Assembly (NCBI RefSeq): GCF_030913635.1
Contig: NZ_CP133188.1
Location: 1,922,001 to 1,986,000 of the forward strand
Origin: Sedimentibacter sp. MB35-C1
GTDB taxonomy: Bacteria > Bacillota > Clostridia > Tissierellales > Sedimentibacteraceae
Length of the DNA: 64,000 nucleotides
Reading direction: 5' to 3'
Of this stretch, positions 43,878 to 51,885 are shown piece by piece. The notes below the pieces were generated by a model that had not been told where the DNA came from, made no database searches, and saw nothing but the letters and a program-made list of their open reading frames with translations. The translations under genes were made by a program, and so were the position numbers. How positions within the stretch are numbered: position 1 is the stretch's first letter; each line of letters opens with the position of its first letter.

Positions 43878-45191
43878 ATGAATATATTTGAAATGCAATA
43901 TGAAAATAACATTAAGAAAAAAGGGCCTCTCGCTGAGCGAATGAGACCAATGAATCTTAGTGATTTTGTTGGGCAGAAACACATAGTCGGTGAGGGCAGG
44001 ATATTGAACAGAGCAATAAAGGCTGACAAGCTTTCTTCGGCAATATTTTACGGCCCGCCCGGGACAGGAAAAACAACTCTGGCGAGAATTATTGCTGAAA
44101 ACACCAATAACAATTTTACAACTTTAAATGCAGTTACCAGCGGAATTAAGGATATAAAGGGAAAAATTAGCTTTGCGGTTGACGAGCTGTCTATTTATAA
44201 TAGAAGGACAATACTCTTTATTGACGAAATTCACCGGTTTAATAAAGCTCAGCAGGATGCCCTCCTTCCATATGTTGAAAACGGAACGATTATACTGGTG
44301 GGAGCAACAACGGAGAATCCTTATTTTGAGGTTAATCAGGCTTTGATTTCACGTTCGTTGGTTTTTGAATTTCAAAAAATAACAAATGAAGATATTAAAA
44401 TGGTTGTTCGAAATGCCTTGAAGGATGAAGAAAGGGGCTACGGAAAAAAGAACATTGAGCTTGAAGATGATGCGCTGAATCATATAGTGGAGAACTCAAA
44501 CGGTGACATAAGAAAGGCTTTGAGTGCATTGGAACTGGGAGTGGAAACTACTTCCGAAGTGAACGGCAGGATAATAATTGACATTAATGTAGCTGTTGAA
44601 TGCATCCAAAGGAAGAAAATTGAATATGATAAAAACGGGGATAGTCATTATGACACAATTTCTGCATTTATTAAAAGTATGAGAGGATCAGACCCGGACG
44701 CTGCTGTGTTCTGGCTGGCAAAAATGATTAAAGCAGGAGAAGATCCTAAGTTTATTGCAAGAAGAATAATAATATGTGCTTCGGAAGATGTTGGTAATGC
44801 TGATCCGAGAGCACTGGAAGTTGCGGTTAATGCTTTTAAGGCTGTGGAGATAATAGGGTTTCCGGAGGGGCGCATAACATTGGCTCAGGCAGCAATTTAC
44901 GTAGCCTGTGCACCTAAAAGCAATGCCTCGATCATAGCCATATCTAGAGCTATGGATGCCGTCGAAAAAAATTCACTTGAGGTTCCTTTACATCTAAGGG
45001 ATTCCCACTATGGAGGAGCTGAAAAGCTTAACAGAGGAGTCAGCTATAAATATCCTCACGATTATGATAAATTTTATGTTAAACAGAGTTATCTTCCGGA
45101 AACTTTGAAGAACACAAGTTTTTATGAGCCAAAAGAATCAGGTTACGAAAGCAAAATGAAAAAATTTTTGGAGTACCTGAAACAGAGTTAG
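43878..45191 (+). CDS. rarA: Replication-associated recombination protein RarA (MgsA)
   Basis: 437-residue AAA+ ATPase. LAERMRPMNLSDFVGQKHIVG opening, Walker A YGPPGTGKTT (about 55-64), Walker [16 protein letters not shown], sensor 1 GATTENP, C-terminal region with DPDAAVFWLAKMIKAGEDPKF and ASEDVGNADP. Acts at stalled forks. Followed after 8 bases by an unknown gene. Confidence 0.95.
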   Translation: MNIFEMQYENNIKKKGPLAERMRPMNLSDFVGQKHIVGEGRILNRAIKADKLSSAIFYGPPGTGKTTLARIIAENTNNNFTTLNAVTSGIKDIKGKISFAVDELSIYNRRTILFIDEIHRFNKAQQDALLPYVENGTIILVGATTENPYFEVNQALISRSLVFEFQKITNEDIKMVVRNALKDEERGYGKKNIELEDDALNHIVENSNGDIRKALSALELGVETTSEVNGRIIIDINVAVECIQRKKIEYDKNGDSHYDTISAFIKSMRGSDPDAAVFWLAKMIKAGEDPKFIARRIIICASEDVGNADPRALEVAVNAFKAVEIIGFPEGRITLAQAAIYVACAPKSNASIIAISRAMDAVEKNSLEVPLHLRDSHYGGAEKLNRGVSYKYPHDYDKFYVKQSYLPETLKNTSFYEPKESGYESKMKKFLEYLKQS

Positions 45192-45199
45192 GGGGAGCT

Positions 45200-45703
45200 A
45201 TGGACTATAAACTATTCAAATCAAATATTACTGATTCAAATGTTTTCGAAACTATCGAAAACAAGGTCGATTTTTACGGACTTGACGAAAATAATATCTA
45301 TGATATTTCTGTTGAATATTACAACAATGATCTGAATGAAGAGATGTTAAACGAAAATGCAGCCTTTGAAATAAAAAGAAAGCACTATGTATTTATAAAA
45401 GAAGTCAGAAATTTGTTTGAAAAACACAATATAAAAATCAATAAGTTTCACCTGATGGGTACTATTATCGATTTAAAAGAAAATGAAATGAGTATTTCAA
45501 TTTTAAAGTCAAACTATGATAAAAAAAGCAACACCGTATGGCCTTGCAAGGAAATCTTTATCTTTGAAGACAGTAAAAATAAATTAGACGACCTTCTTTT
45601 TAACAATCAAATATCAGAAGAAGACTATGAATCAAATTTAGAAATTCTCAAGGATGAACTGAATATTTACGAAAAAGAGGATGAAATGCAGTATTTAAAT
45701 TAA
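45200..45703 (+). CDS. Conserved hypothetical protein
   Basis: 167 residues, acidic, no signal peptide, membrane helix or cysteine cluster. The middle (NKFHLMGTIIDLKENEMSISIL) looks like a beta-rich core, the end (EDYESNLEILKDELNIYEKEDE) like a helix. GGGGGAGC before the ATG; co-transcribed with rarA. I do not recognise the family with confidence. Confidence 0.7.
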   Translation: MDYKLFKSNITDSNVFETIENKVDFYGLDENNIYDISVEYYNNDLNEEMLNENAAFEIKRKHYVFIKEVRNLFEKHNIKINKFHLMGTIIDLKENEMSISILKSNYDKKSNTVWPCKEIFIFEDSKNKLDDLLFNNQISEEDYESNLEILKDELNIYEKEDEMQYLN

Positions 45704-45710
45704 CAGTTCA

Positions 45711-45775
45711 CCTCCTTTGTAACCTTATGAAATATTGTTAATAAAATAATATAGGGTGCAGCATTATAAAGGAGG
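45711..45775 (+). promoter_or_regulatory. RBS-sequestering hairpin before the DUF3343 gene
   Basis: CCTCCTTTGTAA (45711-45722) is complementary to TTATAAAGGAGG (45764-45775) over 12 positions with one G-U pair. The second arm is the ribosome binding site of the gene starting at 45782, so the site is buried when the RNA folds. The 41-base loop has no obvious structure. Confidence 0.6.
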
Positions 45776-45781
45776 AATTTC

Positions 45782-46042
45782 ATGGAACTGTATATTATAA
45801 CATTTATGCATGGAAGTTATGCTATTGCAGCATATAATAAATTACAGGGTTACGGTTTAAAAAATATTAAGGTGGCCCAAACCCCTTTCAGCATCAAGGG
45901 TGAATGCGATATGTGCATTAAAATGTATGACAGAAAAACATTGGATATTGTGCTGAATGAGTGCAGGAAAAGATATCCGGTGAGCAATGTATATATGGAA
46001 GCAAAGCAGGATGGCAGGACGGTTTATAAATTACTGCCCTGA
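45782..46042 (+). CDS. DUF3343 (putative Se/S carrier-like) protein
   Basis: 86 residues. LYIITFMHGSYAIAAYNKLQGYG opening, then the Cys42-x-x-Cys45 pair in GECDMCIKMYD and a helical end. PF11823-type domain, described as a putative Se/S carrier; members often sit near selenium or sulfur metabolism genes. No such partner is adjacent here, although a NifS/NifU pair lies 4 kb downstream. Its ribosome binding site GGAGG lies in a hairpin stem, so translation may be conditional. A terminator follows. Confidence 0.75.
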   Translation: MELYIITFMHGSYAIAAYNKLQGYGLKNIKVAQTPFSIKGECDMCIKMYDRKTLDIVLNECRKRYPVSNVYMEAKQDGRTVYKLLP

Positions 46043-46052
46043 TGAAATAATG

Positions 46053-46088
46053 AAACAGCCGGCGATATTTTCGTCGGCTGTTTTGATT
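46053..46088 (+). terminator. Terminator of the DUF3343 gene
   Basis: AAACAGCCGGCGA / TCGTCGGCTGTTT, 13-bp stem (one G-U), then TTGATTT. Confidence 0.85.
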
Positions 46089-46192
46089 TACATTTGTGAA
46101 TTTGAATGAATTCTCTTTAAATTTTATGAAATTAATGTTAAAATAGTTGGAACAAAGAATTTTTTGTTACATTATGGAAAGGATGGTACCGT

Positions 46193-46729
46193 ATGTCGGA
46201 TTCACAAATAACAAAAAAAGCGCTGGCTGAATCTATGAAGAAGCTAATGGAAGAAAGGCCCATGAAAAAAATAAATATTAGTGATATAGTTGAAGGCTGC
46301 GATATGAACAGACAGAGTTTTTACTATCATTTCAAAGACAAATATGATTTGGTCAACTGGATTTATTATACTGAATTCATAGTTACAATCAAGGATGTCC
46401 CCATGTCATCTTGGCAAATTCTTGAGAAAACATGCGATTTTTTCTATGAAAACAAAAAATTTTATAAAAATGCTTTTAAGGTTACAGGCCAGAATTCATT
46501 CTCAGAGTATTTTATAGAAGTTTTGCATCCTATACTTGTGGTCCATCTTAATGACGTACTTAAAAACAATAAGGATGTGGATTTCTATGCTACGTTTTAT
46601 GCAGATGCTATAAGAGTTGCAATTTCAAGATGGCTGCTTGAGGAAGCAAAAATTCCTCCGGAGCAGTTTGTAGCTCTATTGAGAAATGCAATTGAAGGCG
46701 TTGCTATGTCAATACTGGAAAAAAATTAG
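46193..46729 (+). CDS. TetR/AcrR-family regulator (DhaS-like C-terminal type)
   Basis: 178 residues. N-terminal helix-turn-helix (TKKALAESMKKLM ... KINISDIVEGCDMNRQSFYYHFKDKYDLV, about 6-50), then the C-terminal domain typical of DhaS-like TetR proteins (WQILEKTCDFFYENKKFYKNAF ...). AAAGGATGG upstream. Its 3' end overlaps by 4 bases the convergent pseudo-radical-SAM gene. The AGACA/TGTCT palindromes between the two radical SAM-type genes are its likely operator (inference). Confidence 0.85.
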   Translation: MSDSQITKKALAESMKKLMEERPMKKINISDIVEGCDMNRQSFYYHFKDKYDLVNWIYYTEFIVTIKDVPMSSWQILEKTCDFFYENKKFYKNAFKVTGQNSFSEYFIEVLHPILVVHLNDVLKNNKDVDFYATFYADAIRVAISRWLLEEAKIPPEQFVALLRNAIEGVAMSILEKN

Positions 46730-47772
46730 GTATATTTTGCTTTCGGCATTGTTGAAGCAAGAATTTCATTCAGACTTTTGTTCTGAATGTTTAGTGATGT
46801 TTCATTCAAACTGTCCGAAATACTTATCTGACCTCGGCTGTTTATGCTTAAAAAGCAGGATTTTACTGAGATGATTTCGTTAATGCGCTCCAAATCACCA
46901 TACAAATCCATCATAAATACCGGGTAATTATCTTTTACTCTCAGACTATTAATAAAATTTCGAATTTCTTGTGCAGTTTTAATGTTGCAGCTACGTTTTT
47001 TAATATACATGGCGAAGTTTGTTTTCAGTGACATCATAGTTTCGGCAGATTTGCCGCTTAATATATAATCTGCATTTTTGTCATCATAACTGTAAGATAA
47101 TCCGCACAGGCACCTGTGTTTTTTAAGAACATTGAATTTTTCAGTTGCTGTTTTATTTTTTTTGTCACAATTGATTGATACAAAAATGCATAAGTTACTA
47201 TGCAGGCTTAATTTTTCGATTACGTCATAATTTAAGGCATCAGGCTCTACAAATAAAGTGAATGCGCAATCATCATTTTCAAGTAATATATTGCTCAATG
47301 CCTTTAGGGGCATATTTTTTTCCAATAATATAAAATAGCTGTAAATTCCGACCTTTTTGCCGGCGCTTATTATTTTTAAAAGTTCTTCTTCCGTGAGCTC
47401 AATATGATCATCATTTTCAAAATTAAAAACTATTGCCCAAGGGATATTATATCCCAGTTTTTTTTCGTTTTCTCTTATTGTCCGCGTCCCGTATGTAAAG
47501 CTGTTATATCCGATGTTTATTCCGAAAACGGTCAACTTTTTATGGCTTATTTCTTTTACAAGGCTGTCAATTATATTATAGTAGAAGCTGTTTTCATTGC
47601 TTAATATTTCATGAGAAAGCTTAAAAAAATTCTTTTGAAAATTTCCAGATGCAAAGTATTCGCCTAAATCCAAGAGATTTCGTACACCTCTTTTCGGGTT
47701 ATCCTCAATGTATCGTATTCCGTTTTCCACCGCCGTCTTAATAACAGTATAAATCAATTTGTTGTTTTCCAT
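46726..47772 (-). CDS. Degenerate radical SAM paralogue lacking the cluster cysteines
   Basis: 348 residues. It aligns by eye with the active radical SAM protein encoded divergently at 47983: ...NIPWAIVFNFEND here against NIPWAILMDPTSACNLHCTGC there, then EELLKIISAGKKVGIYSYF / ETLDSIINQGKKLGTFMYI, DDCAFTLFVEP / SDCAFLAFTNS, CGLSYSYDDKNADYI / FGISCCYTRKNADVI, and KTNFAMYIKK / GAKFAWFFTY. The CxxxCxxC loop (about 18 residues) and the SPASM-like cysteines are missing, so it cannot bind the radical SAM cluster. No stop codon or frameshift, so it is maintained as a protein, perhaps a regulatory or scaffold partner. A ribosome binding site (AAAGGGGATATG) is present. Confidence 0.75.
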   Translation of the reverse strand: MENNKLIYTVIKTAVENGIRYIEDNPKRGVRNLLDLGEYFASGNFQKNFFKLSHEILSNENSFYYNIIDSLVKEISHKKLTVFGINIGYNSFTYGTRTIRENEKKLGYNIPWAIVFNFENDDHIELTEEELLKIISAGKKVGIYSYFILLEKNMPLKALSNILLENDDCAFTLFVEPDALNYDVIEKLSLHSNLCIFVSINCDKKNKTATEKFNVLKKHRCLCGLSYSYDDKNADYILSGKSAETMMSLKTNFAMYIKKRSCNIKTAQEIRNFINSLRVKDNYPVFMMDLYGDLERINEIISVKSCFLSINSRGQISISDSLNETSLNIQNKSLNEILASTMPKAKYT

Positions 47773-47840
47773 TTCATATCCCCTTTTCTGTAAAGGTATA
47801 CCTATATTTATATACTATAGCTTTTATGTGATTTTTATAT

Positions 47841-47918
47841 AGACAAAAATTTAAAATGTCTAAAATTTATACAAAAAATTAAATGTGTCTGAAATTAAGA
47901 CAAAAAAAATTATTGTCT
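47841..47918. promoter_or_regulatory. AGACA/TGTCT operator array in the divergent promoter region
   Basis: AGACA 47841-47845, TGTCT 47857-47861, TGTCT 47886-47890, AGACA 47898-47902 and TGTCT 47914-47918. They pair as inverted repeats: AGACA-N11-TGTCT twice and TGTCT-N7-AGACA. The region lies between two divergent genes; a good -10 (TATAAT, 47943-47948) for the rightward gene follows. TetR-type operators are palindromes of this kind. Confidence 0.65.
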
Positions 47919-47982
47919 AGTGTAAGTATCGATGTAAGTTAATATAATGGCATTATAAAGTGAATTATTTTGAAGGGAGGAT

Positions 47983-49359
47983 ATGGGCAATATGACAATG
48001 GTTGAACTTCTTGAATCCTATGGATTGAAAAAAGTATTATCATATTTGGACGCAGATCCGGACAATAATATTCCTAAAATATTGGACTGGGTTGAAAAAT
48101 TTGACAGGGATGGTGTTGTGGAAAGGCAGATGAACACCATCAAAAAGTCTCTTAAGAATAAAGATGGAAACTGGTATAAGCTTACAAAGAGTCTGTACAC
48201 AGATATTGACCCAGAAGTAAGAAAAAAAATATTTGAGAATTTTATAATAAATGCCACGATAATAGGAGGACAGAGGCAAAGAAAGGCTAGAGCGGAAAAT
48301 GAATGCAATATTCCGTGGGCAATTCTTATGGATCCAACTTCGGCATGTAATCTGCACTGCACAGGATGCTGGGCTGCAGATTATGGAAATAAGATGAACA
48401 TGGACTATGAAACTCTGGACAGTATTATTAATCAGGGCAAAAAGCTGGGGACGTTCATGTATATTTATTCCGGCGGAGAACCTCTTGTGCGAAAGAAAGA
48501 CATTATTAAACTTTGTGAAAAACATAGTGATTGTGCATTTTTGGCATTTACAAATTCAACGCTGATTGATGAGGAATTTGCTGACGATATGCTGCGAGTT
48601 AAAAATTTCATCCCTGCCATAAGTGTTGAAGGCTTTGAAGATGAGACAGATTTCAGAAGGGGAAACGGGGCATACAAAGCAATTATAAAGGCAATGGAAA
48701 TACTCAAGAACAAGAAGCTTCCTTTTGGTATATCTTGCTGTTATACAAGAAAAAATGCTGATGTTATAGGCAGCGAGAAATATTTTGATGACATGATTAA
48801 AAAAGGCGCGAAATTTGCATGGTTTTTTACTTACATGCCAGTGGGAACAGATGCAGTGCCTGAACTTCTAGCAACCGCAGAGCAGAGAGAGTACATGTAT
48901 CATCAAATAAGAGAGTTCAGAAAAACAAAACCAATATTTACCCTTGATTTCTGGAATGACGGAGAATATGTGGACGGATGTATAGCAGGGGGAAGGTGCT
49001 ACCTGCACATAAATGCAAACGGAGATATTGAACCATGTGCGTTCATACATTACTCGGATGCAAATATTCACAAAAACACATTGCTGGAGGCATACAAAAA
49101 GCCATTGTTTATGCAGTACAGGCAAAATCAGCCGTTTAATAAAAATCATTTGAGACCTTGTCCGCTTTTGGATAACGCTGGACGTCTTACGGATATGGTA
49201 GAAAAATCAGGCGCAGCTTCAACAGACTTCATAAGCCCTGAGAATGTACGAAACCTGAGTGCAAAATGCAGTGATGCGGCTGCTAATTGGGCACCTGTGG
49301 CAGATAAGCTCTGGGAAGAGTCTGGTAAATGCTCTGACTGTAAGAAGCGCAGCAGCTAA
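47983..49359 (+). CDS. Radical SAM protein with SPASM-like C-terminus
   Basis: 458 residues (ATG 47983; ATG 47992 is equally possible, since GGGAGG ends 2 bases before the first and 11 before the second). A 110-residue helical N-terminal domain, then CNLHCTGCW at Cys122/126/129, YSGGEPLVRKKDI, the barrel to about 330, and a C-terminal cysteine-bearing region (DGCIAGGRCYLHINANGDIEPC, LRPCPLL, KCSDAAANW, KCSDCKKR) that can hold auxiliary clusters. Reaction unknown. Divergent from a cysteine-less paralogue, with a TetR regulator next to that. Confidence 0.88.
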   Translation: MGNMTMVELLESYGLKKVLSYLDADPDNNIPKILDWVEKFDRDGVVERQMNTIKKSLKNKDGNWYKLTKSLYTDIDPEVRKKIFENFIINATIIGGQRQRKARAENECNIPWAILMDPTSACNLHCTGCWAADYGNKMNMDYETLDSIINQGKKLGTFMYIYSGGEPLVRKKDIIKLCEKHSDCAFLAFTNSTLIDEEFADDMLRVKNFIPAISVEGFEDETDFRRGNGAYKAIIKAMEILKNKKLPFGISCCYTRKNADVIGSEKYFDDMIKKGAKFAWFFTYMPVGTDAVPELLATAEQREYMYHQIREFRKTKPIFTLDFWNDGEYVDGCIAGGRCYLHINANGDIEPCAFIHYSDANIHKNTLLEAYKKPLFMQYRQNQPFNKNHLRPCPLLDNAGRLTDMVEKSGAASTDFISPENVRNLSAKCSDAAANWAPVADKLWEESGKCSDCKKRSS

Positions 49360-49399
49360 TTAATGAACGAAAATTTATAGAATAGTTTTATTGAGAAAG

Positions 49400-49440
49400 A
49401 AAACCTGAAGAGCTCCGAAATGAGATAGTCAGGTTTTTTA
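49400..49440 (+). terminator. Terminator of the radical SAM gene
   Basis: AAAACCTGA / TCAGGTTTT stem with a 20-base loop, then TTTTATTTTT. Confidence 0.75.
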
Positions 49441-49501
49441 TTTTTGACTGCAAGCCTTTAATTCAGTGAGTTTGAAATAAAAAAATTTTTTTCGTTTATT
49501 G

Positions 49502-49546
49502 TTGACAAAATTAGTGGGGTATACTATAATAAATCGTACCCCACTA
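49502..49546 (+). promoter_or_regulatory. Promoter and operator of the iscR-nifS-nifU operon
   Basis: TTGACA 49502-49507, 17 bases, TATAAT 49525-49530: full consensus. A perfect inverted repeat TAGTGGGGTA (49512-49521) / TACCCCACTA (49537-49546) surrounds the -10 box, with a further TAGTGGG half-site at 49550. The Rrf2 protein encoded next is the probable repressor. Confidence 0.85.
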
Positions 49547-49579
49547 AAATAGTGGGAATTAAAATTAAGGAGAACAGAC

Positions 49580-50008
49580 ATGATTTTATCGACAAAGGGC
49601 AGATATGGATTAAAAGCGGTATTTGAACTTGCACTGAATTATGGTTCAGGGCCTGTTTCTCTGAAGAAGATATCGGACAAATATGATATATCTGAAAGCT
49701 ATCTGGAACAGCTTTTTGCCAAACTTAAAAAAAGCGGCTATATTGATACGGTAAGAGGACCGTATGGAGGATACATGCTTGCCAGAAACCCGGAGGAAAT
49801 AACCGTCGGTATGATTTTAAGAACGCTCGAAGGCGATATAACCACGTCAGATTGTATAAATAAAGAGGTATGCTCCAGAGAATCAATATGTGCTACCAGA
49901 GTAATATTTGAAAAGATAGAAAAGAGCATTAACGATGTTATTGATAATATAACTTTAGCGGATATGCATGAACAGCAAAAACAAATTTTAACGGAGGAAA
50001 ACATATGA
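49580..50008 (+). CDS. iscR: Rrf2-family Fe-S regulator, IscR-like
   Basis: 142 residues. MILSTKGRYGLKAVFELA opening, winged helix with YDISESYLEQLFAKLKKSGY and RGPYGGYMLAR. Three cysteines at 92, 98 and 104 (SDCINKEVC ... ESIC) occupy the same spacing as the [2Fe-2S] ligands of E. coli IscR, so this is an Fe-S-sensing member and not the cysteine regulator CymR. It overlaps nifS by 4 bases and probably represses its own operon when Fe-S clusters are plentiful. Confidence 0.9.
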   Translation: MILSTKGRYGLKAVFELALNYGSGPVSLKKISDKYDISESYLEQLFAKLKKSGYIDTVRGPYGGYMLARNPEEITVGMILRTLEGDITTSDCINKEVCSRESICATRVIFEKIEKSINDVIDNITLADMHEQQKQILTEENI

Positions 50009-51192
50009 GCAGAAAATTATATCTTGACAATGCTGCTACAACAAGAGTAAGAAAAGAAGTTTTGGACGCGATGCAGAAATATTTTGAAGAGTATTACGGT
50101 AATCCGTCGTCTCAGTTGTACGAGCTTGGAAGAAAATCCAAGGAAGCTGTTGAAAACTCAAGAAAGACGGTTGCTGATTTTATAAATGCAGATGAAAAGG
50201 AAATTTATTTTACCGGCGGCGGATCGGAATCTGATAACTGGGCGCTGAAAGGTATTGCATTTGCAAATTTCAACAAAGGAAAGAATCATATTATTACTAC
50301 TAAAATAGAGCATCATGCAGTATTACATACGTGTGAATACTTGGAGAAATTCGGCATTGAAACGACTTATCTGAATGTTGATAAGTACGGCATGATAGAT
50401 CTTGAAGAACTAAAAAAAGCAATCAGACCGGAAACTATGCTCATATCAGTAATGTTTGCAAATAATGAAATAGGAACTATTCAGCCTATAGAACAAATAG
50501 GAGAAATTGCAAAGAAAAACGGAATTGTTTTTCATGTTGATGCGGTTCAGGCCTTGGGTAGCGTAAAAATTGACGTGAAAAAGCAGCATATTGATTTATT
50601 GTCCATGTCGGCCCACAAAATAGGCGGTCCTAAGGGAATAGGTGGAATGTTTATAAGAAAAGGTGTTAAAATAGACAACTTTATTCACGGAGGCGCACAA
50701 GAAAGAGGAAGAAGAGCTGGGACAGAAGGCGTACAGAATATAGTTGGTTTTGGAAAAGCCGTTGATATTGCAAATAAGAATTTTGACAGCCATGTTAAAA
50801 AGCTTTCGGCTTTAAGAGATAGGTTGATTACAGGTATAAAAAACAACATACCTGATGTTATTCTTAACGGTCATCCTACTAATAGGCTTCCTAACAATGT
50901 AAATTTTTCATACAAATATGTTGAAGGAGAATCAATATTGCTTTTGCTTGATATGGACGGCATAGCGGCATCAAGCGGTTCCGCATGTACATCAGGCTCT
51001 CTTGATCCTTCCCATGTTCTTTTGGCAACAGGTCTTGACCACGGAACTGCTCACGGCTCAATACGTTTTACGGTAAGCGAGGATATTACGGAAGAAGATA
51101 TTGATTTTGTTGTTGATACGATGAAGAAAATAATCGAGCGATTAAGAGCTATGTCACCAATTAAAAACGACTCGGATTTATATAAAAAATAA
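50005..51192 (+). CDS. nifS: Cysteine desulfurase NifS/IscS
   Basis: 395 residues. YLDNAATTRVRKEVLDAM opening, PLP lysine in SAHKIGGPKGIGG, the loop cysteine in SGSACTSGSLDPSHVLLA, and RFTVSEDITEEDID near the C-terminus. Supplies sulfur (in some organisms also selenium from selenocysteine) for Fe-S clusters and thiolation. AACGGAGGAAAAC site inside the end of iscR; the scaffold NifU follows after 24 bases. Confidence 0.95.
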   Translation: MSRKLYLDNAATTRVRKEVLDAMQKYFEEYYGNPSSQLYELGRKSKEAVENSRKTVADFINADEKEIYFTGGGSESDNWALKGIAFANFNKGKNHIITTKIEHHAVLHTCEYLEKFGIETTYLNVDKYGMIDLEELKKAIRPETMLISVMFANNEIGTIQPIEQIGEIAKKNGIVFHVDAVQALGSVKIDVKKQHIDLLSMSAHKIGGPKGIGGMFIRKGVKIDNFIHGGAQERGRRAGTEGVQNIVGFGKAVDIANKNFDSHVKKLSALRDRLITGIKNNIPDVILNGHPTNRLPNNVNFSYKYVEGESILLLLDMDGIAASSGSACTSGSLDPSHVLLATGLDHGTAHGSIRFTVSEDITEEDIDFVVDTMKKIIERLRAMSPIKNDSDLYKK

Positions 51193-51216
51193 TTCACACT
51201 TAACGGAGGAGAATAT

Positions 51217-51645
51217 ATGTATACGGAAATAGTAATGGATCACTTCAGAAATCCAAGAAATGTTGGTTCAATAGATAATCCTGACGGAGTAGGTCAGGTT
51301 GGAAATCCAAAGTGCGGAGACATAATGAAGATTTATTTAAAAATAAATGACGAAGTAATAGAGGATGTAAAATTTGAAACATTTGGATGTGGCTCTGCAA
51401 TTGCATCATCAAGCATGGCAACAGAGCTTATAAAAGGGAAAAACATCAACGATGCCGTAGAACTGACAAACAAGGCAGTTGTTGAAGCGCTGGGAGGGCT
51501 TCCACCGGTTAAAGTTCACTGTTCTGTATTGGCTGAACAGGCAGTTAAGGCAGCGTTGTACGATTACTCACAAAAAACAGGTAAAACAATCAAAGGATTG
51601 GAAAACTACAAGCCTGAAGATTCAGAAGATATTCACTGTCATTAA
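51217..51645 (+). CDS. nifU: Fe-S scaffold protein NifU/IscU
   Basis: 142 residues. Scaffold ligands Cys33 and Asp35 (PKCGDIMK), Cys58 (FGCGSAIASSS) and Cys102 (VKVHCSVLAEQA). Receives sulfur from NifS and iron to build clusters. ACGGAGGAG before the ATG; terminator directly after the stop. Confidence 0.95.
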   Translation: MYTEIVMDHFRNPRNVGSIDNPDGVGQVGNPKCGDIMKIYLKINDEVIEDVKFETFGCGSAIASSSMATELIKGKNINDAVELTNKAVVEALGGLPPVKVHCSVLAEQAVKAALYDYSQKTGKTIKGLENYKPEDSEDIHCH

Positions 51646-51653
51646 TAATTTGG

Positions 51654-51690
51654 TAGGAGCTAAATAAAATTTTATTTAGCTCCTATTTAA
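51654..51690 (+). terminator. Terminator of the iscR-nifS-nifU operon
   Basis: TAGGAGCTAAATAAAA / TTTTATTTAGCTCCTA, a perfect 16-bp palindromic stem, followed by TTTAATTATT. Confidence 0.8.
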
Positions 51691-51742
51691 TTATTAAAAA
51701 TATATAATTTTGGAAGTAGATGTTAGAATAAATGAAATATAG

Positions 51743-51885
51743 TTGACAATACGGGAAAGAATACATTATAATTTCATAATAAGAACCCCGCTCGGCGACG
51801 CAATTAAAGATTGCTGCCGATTGCCAGGGAATCTTGTTGCATTTGCAATAAGAATAATGAACGTACTATACATATTGGAGGAGCA
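51743..51885 (+). promoter_or_regulatory. Promoter and structured leader of alaS
   Basis: TTGACA 51743-51748, 18 bases, TATAAT 51767-51772. The 100-base leader contains a hairpin in which CGGC (51793-51796) pairs with GCCG and GCAAT with ATTGC around TAAAG, and a second TTGC/GCAA stem. There is no T-box sequence, unlike many Gram-positive synthetase leaders. Control by the leader is possible but unproven. Confidence 0.5.

Noticed and set aside
51780-51885. T-box leader of alaS
   Set aside because: No AGGGTGG-type T-box and no terminator were found, so only a generic structured leader is reported.
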